Below are positions 62,179 through 64,000 of a stretch of DNA of 64,000 nt, piece by piece. Position 1 is the first letter of the stretch, and the number at the start of each line of letters is the position of its first letter. The notes under the pieces are model-generated. The model worked only from the letters and a program-made list of their open reading frames with translations. It was not told the DNA's origin and did no database searches. Source of the stretch: Verrucomicrobiia bacterium (GTDB taxonomy: Bacteria; Verrucomicrobiota; Verrucomicrobiia; Limisphaerales; UBA11358); contig JARLJW010000008.1 in NCBI GenBank assembly GCA_031290985.1, positions 1 to 64,000 of the forward strand, given 5' to 3'. The position numbers and the translations under genes are program-made.

Positions 62179-63579
62179 TTATCTCTTCGCCGCAAACCGC
62201 TGGAGCAGTTTCGCGTGGATGCCGCCAAAGCCGCCGTTGCTGAAGACCACCACCACGTCGCCGCCCTGCACGCACTTGCCCAGATGCGCCACGATGGCGT
62301 CAGCATCCGGCAGGTAGGCCGTCGGCTTGCCGGTCGCGCCGATGGCTTTCATCAGCTTCTCCGGGTCCAGCCGCTCTTCCGGCGCGAGCAGTTCCAGCCG
62401 GGCCACCTGCGCCACCACCACGCCGTCGGCGTCCACAAACGATTCCGCCAGCTCATCCTGAAAGACATTGCGCCGCGTGGTGTTGGTGCGCGGCTCGAAA
62501 ACCGCCCAGATTTTTTCGCGCGGATATTTCAGGCGCAACGCCCGCATCGTTTCCTTGATGGCCGTCGGGTGATGTCCAAAATCATCAATGACCGTCACCC
62601 CGCCCGCGATGCCCTTCACCTCCATGCGCCGCTTGATGCCCTTGAAGGTGTCGAACGCGCCCTGGATCTGCTTGTTGGACAGGCCGCAATGTTTCGCGCA
62701 GGCGACGACCGCCAGCGCGTTGCGGACGTTCAATTCCCCGACGAGGTTCAGATGAAATTTCGTGCTGGGAATCTCAAACTCCGTCGCCGTCGGCCCAAAC
62801 CGCAGGTTGAAGGCCCGCACCGCGTTATTTTCCCCAAGGCCGAATTTTTTCACCGGACAATGGGTCACGTTCAGCAACGGCGCCAGATTGGCGTCGTCCC
62901 CATTGCCCAGCAACAGCCCGTTGCGCGGCACCAGCCGGATGAAGTGCGAAAAGGTCTTCTTGATCGCCGCCAGGTTTTCAAAGATGTCCGCATGGTCAAA
63001 CTCCAGGTTGTTGATGATCGCAACCTCCGGCTGGTAATGGATGAACTTGCTGCGCTTGTCAAAAAAGGCCGTGTCATATTCATCGCCCTCGATGATGAAC
63101 CACTCGCTGTCCGTGAACCGCGCGCCCGCGGAAAAATTGTTCGGGATGCCGCCGATCAGGTAGCTCGGATTGAGCCCGGCATGCTCGAACACCCACGTCA
63201 GCAGCGAGGTCGTCGTGGTCTTGCCGTGCGTGCCGCTGACGACCAACGAGCGCTTGCCGCGGATGAAAAATTCGCGCAACAGGTCCGGCAGCGAGCAGTA
63301 ACGGAGCTTGTGATCGAGCACATATTCCGCCTCGGGATTGCCGCGCGAGATGGCGTTGCCAATGACGACCAGGTCGGGCTTGTGGGCGAGGTTGCGCTCG
63401 TCGTAGCCGTTCATCACGGCGATTTTTTTGGATGCGAGGAACGAAGCCATGGGCTCATAGACATTCTGGTCCGAGCCGGTGACGGAAAAACCCTTGTCAA
63501 GCAGCGCGCCGGCGGCGGAAGCCATCGCCGTGCCGCCGATGCCCGTGAAATGAACTGATTTGATTGCGGATGAAAACAT
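62179..63579 (-). CDS. mpl: UDP-N-acetylmuramate:L-alanyl-gamma-D-glutamyl-meso-diaminopimelate ligase
   Basis: Recycles murein tripeptide by joining it to UDP-MurNAc with ATP. The 466-residue Mur ligase has HFTGIGGTAMASAAGALLDKGFSVTGSD (UDP-binding), VVSGTHGKTTTTSLLTWVFEHAG (P-loop), and YLIGGIPNNFSAGARF with IEGDEYDTAFFDKRSKF in the central domain. The C-terminal domain contains VIDDFGHHPTAIKETMRAL and FEPRTNTTRRNVFQDEL. The IGGIPNNF segment separates Mpl from MurC. It is transcribed toward the terminator after the giant gene. Confidence 0.93.
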   Translation of the reverse strand: MFSSAIKSVHFTGIGGTAMASAAGALLDKGFSVTGSDQNVYEPMASFLASKKIAVMNGYDERNLAHKPDLVVIGNAISRGNPEAEYVLDHKLRYCSLPDLLREFFIRGKRSLVVSGTHGKTTTTSLLTWVFEHAGLNPSYLIGGIPNNFSAGARFTDSEWFIIEGDEYDTAFFDKRSKFIHYQPEVAIINNLEFDHADIFENLAAIKKTFSHFIRLVPRNGLLLGNGDDANLAPLLNVTHCPVKKFGLGENNAVRAFNLRFGPTATEFEIPSTKFHLNLVGELNVRNALAVVACAKHCGLSNKQIQGAFDTFKGIKRRMEVKGIAGGVTVIDDFGHHPTAIKETMRALRLKYPREKIWAVFEPRTNTTRRNVFQDELAESFVDADGVVVAQVARLELLAPEERLDPEKLMKAIGATGKPTAYLPDADAIVAHLGKCVQGGDVVVVFSNGGFGGIHAKLLQRFAAKR

Positions 63580-63754
63580 TGCGGCTTAAAAGATAAAACA
63601 TCGGCGGTGGCAGGGAAGAAAAATCCTGCCGGAAACGGGCCGCCCGGAAACGGGCCGCCGGTCGCCGACCCGGCGGGTTGGAGCTTGGGCCTTCCTCGGT
63701 GTTTGGATATTGGTCATTGGAAATTTTATCTCGTCATTGGGATATAGGAATTAG
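63580..63754. repeat. Gap with TTGG-ATT-type dispersed repeat
   Basis: Contains GGATATTGGTCATTGGAAAT, CGTCATTGGGATATAGGAAT and TAGTCATTGCCCCGG, tandem-like variants of a short repeat. It also holds GGAAACGGGCCGCCC repeated twice. No gene is present. Confidence 0.5.
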
Positions 63755-64000
63755 TCATTGCCCCGGTGGCCGTGTGCCATGGTGGCCGTGCGCAAGCACT
63801 TCCCGCTCAAATTCCAGTCGTTGCTTAAGATGTTCACCGCGCCTCAGCGCCATCACATCATGGCAAAACTCCCGCATCCGGTCCCAAGCTGGCACTTTAT
63901 CATCCCCCAAGCCCTCCGCCGACTTCGCCGCCACCAAATATCGCGCCGTCAGCCACGTCGCCAACGTCTCCGTCATCGGCTCCTTCGCCGCCCCGGCCAA
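63755..64000 (-). CDS. Partial helical hypothetical protein, paralogue of the first gene
   Basis: The frame runs off the right edge; the TTG at 64000 is only an edge codon. The 81 visible residues include ETLATWLTARYLVAAKSAEG, REFCHDVMALRRGEH and KQRLEFEREVL, which align with LAARYAQLL, LGQEIAVMRREN and RADRLELQK in the window's first gene. The last 14 residues, LAHGHHGTRPPGQ, come from the same dispersed repeat (a GCACGGCCACCGGGG unit) that follows the first gene, here read in a different frame. Function unknown; a small-terminase-like phage origin is possible but unproven. Confidence 0.55.
   Translation of the reverse strand: MAGAAKEPMTETLATWLTARYLVAAKSAEGLGDDKVPAWDRMREFCHDVMALRRGEHLKQRLEFEREVLAHGHHGTRPPGQ

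Noticed and set aside
62215-63558. 447-residue plus ORF
   Set aside because: Antisense to mpl.

Overview
The window looks like a chromosomal piece of a free-living, plant-polysaccharide-degrading verrucomicrobium, most likely subdivision 3 (Pedosphaera/Limisphaerales type). This is inferred from four things: high-GC DNA with secreted pectin- and arabinan-active enzymes; paired ThuA-DUF1080 and Tat-exported Gfo/Idh/MocA genes; orphan pulG-like pseudopilins next to giant LamG/Ig/RCC1 surface proteins; and intergenic DNA crowded with short dispersed repeats of the kind common in that group. No rRNA, complete tRNA, CRISPR array, transposase or intact prophage was seen.

Layout. 0-1.5 kb: the 3' end of a helical hypothetical gene that runs into a repeat mosaic. 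1.5-9.6 kb: a GH51 arabinofuranosidase, a Tat-exported metallophosphoesterase, an hpt-nucleoside transporter pair, two tandem paralogous membrane proteins and a MazG-fold dUTPase. 9.6-12.4 kb: a compact operon of ExbB, ExbD, a TonB-like protein, a ROK kinase and a small zinc-ribbon membrane protein. 12.4-15.7 kb: EVE protein, a lipoprotein lying between two copies of a tRNA-3'-end-like sequence, and small hypotheticals. 15.7-18.7 kb: a pectin cluster with a GH28 polygalacturonase and a fused SGNH acetylesterase-pectin methylesterase. 18.8-27.1 kb: a large protein with three STN-like repeats, bracketed by a remnant and the intact end of a GlcD-type oxidase gene; the oxidase belongs to a tightly overlapping operon with DUF2007, PIN-TRAM, MlaD, MlaF and MlaE.

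27.4-34.7 kb: L-fucose isomerase, Gfo/Idh/MocA oxidoreductase, ThuA-DUF1080 fusion, argB and a translationally coupled GH20-like lipoprotein. 34.7-38.0 kb: a gene-poor, repeat-rich island with a frameshifted dual-OB-like gene. 38.0-45.7 kb: a nucleotidyltransferase-like protein, argD, an AlkA-type glycosylase, argF, an RluA-type pseudouridine synthase, a PpiD/SurA-like chaperone and hemB. 45.7-50 kb: pseudopilin, lipoprotein, zinc-ribbon membrane protein, cNMP-binding protein and DUF4230 protein. 49.6-62.1 kb: a response regulator/histidine kinase pair, a second pseudopilin and a secreted mosaic protein of about 2984 residues ending at a strong bidirectional terminator. 62.2-63.6 kb: mpl. The right edge carries a partial paralogue of the first gene, with the same repeat family at its 3' end.

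Functionally, the secreted GH51, GH28 and CE12/CE8 enzymes release pectin-derived sugars, FucI and the oxidoreductase/ThuA genes probably handle deoxy- or modified sugars, ExbBD-TonB-like genes could energise outer-membrane uptake, and MlaEFD maintain the outer membrane. argB, argD and argF are spread over about 9 kb among unrelated genes. Start codons were chosen by signal peptides, overlaps and family length, so many differ from the longest ORF in the track. All family assignments come from motif recognition by eye, not from database searches.
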